Shown piece by piece: positions 62,252 to 64,000 of a stretch of 64,000 nt of DNA (the stretch's first letter is position 1; each line of letters opens with the position of its first letter). The DNA is from Takashimella koratensis (Eukaryota; Basidiomycota; Tremellomycetes; Trichosporonales; Tetragoniomycetaceae). The DNA lies in contig BCKT01000013.1 in assembly GCA_003116875.1 (NCBI GenBank), positions 186,001 to 250,000 of the forward strand, in the 5' to 3' direction. A program made the translations under genes and the position numbers. The notes beneath the pieces are model-generated. The model did no database searches. It was not told where the DNA came from and saw only the letters and a program-made list of their open reading frames with translations.

Positions 62252-64000
<1,749 letters not shown>

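Overview
This window is nuclear chromosomal DNA of a fungus, most likely a GC-rich basidiomycetous yeast of the Tremellomycetes type. Nearly every gene is split by short introns of about 45-110 nt. These start GTGAGT, GTAAGT or GTACGT, carry a CTGAC or CTAAC branch site close to the acceptor, and end in AG. Exon/intron models rebuilt from these signals keep frame throughout and give proteins of the expected family lengths. The genes are eukaryotic housekeeping genes, including a complex I assembly factor and a CPL1-like secreted protein, which fits Tremellomycetes. The species cannot be named from the sequence alone.

Layout. 1-8.5 kb: 3' part of the spliceosomal helicase PRP16, a broken F-box-like gene, and the sterol transporter NPC1 on the minus strand. 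8.8-16.7 kb: a small single-pass membrane protein, an 11-exon MFS transporter, a P-loop kinase with a glycine-rich tail (minus), and an SLC35B4/YEA4-type nucleotide-sugar transporter. 16.8-25.6 kb: mitochondrial ribosomal protein uL2m (minus), enoyl-CoA reductase TSC13, splicing factor SAF4/CCDC130 (minus), a poorly coding gap, and a Rab4-type GTPase. 25.9-35.2 kb: a Ser-rich protein whose frame continues past a TAG into zinc-finger exons, a PRMT3-like arginine methyltransferase (minus), argininosuccinate synthase, and a DAL5/TNA1-type permease. 35.5-45.3 kb: a second, interrupted F-box gene (minus), the copper chaperone CCS1 (minus) divergent from a probable shelterin TPP1/Tpz1 protein, ADE2 (minus) divergent from NDUFAF3, and EMC6 (minus). 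45.3-48.8 kb has few genes. 48.8-64 kb: a CPL1-like secreted protein, a VWA+UIM protein, trimethylguanosine synthase, RRG7 (minus), primase PRI1 (minus), a GRASP/Grh1 Golgi protein, and the 5' part of a GCKIII (STE20-type) kinase.

The genes do not form one pathway. Many are divergent pairs sharing 230-350 bp promoters: NPC1/membrane protein, kinase/SLC35, uL2m/TSC13, PRMT3/ARG1, CCS1/TPP1-like, ADE2/NDUFAF3 and PRI1/GRASP. The palindrome TCACGTGA occurs five times, always between genes, and marks several of these promoters. I saw no rRNA, convincing tRNA, CRISPR array or transposon. The most interesting points are the TPP1-like telomere protein with its SQ/TQ-rich region, the in-frame TAG followed by zinc-finger exons, the two paralogous F-box genes that are both broken, and the PRMT3 homologue with altered zinc-finger and cofactor motifs.
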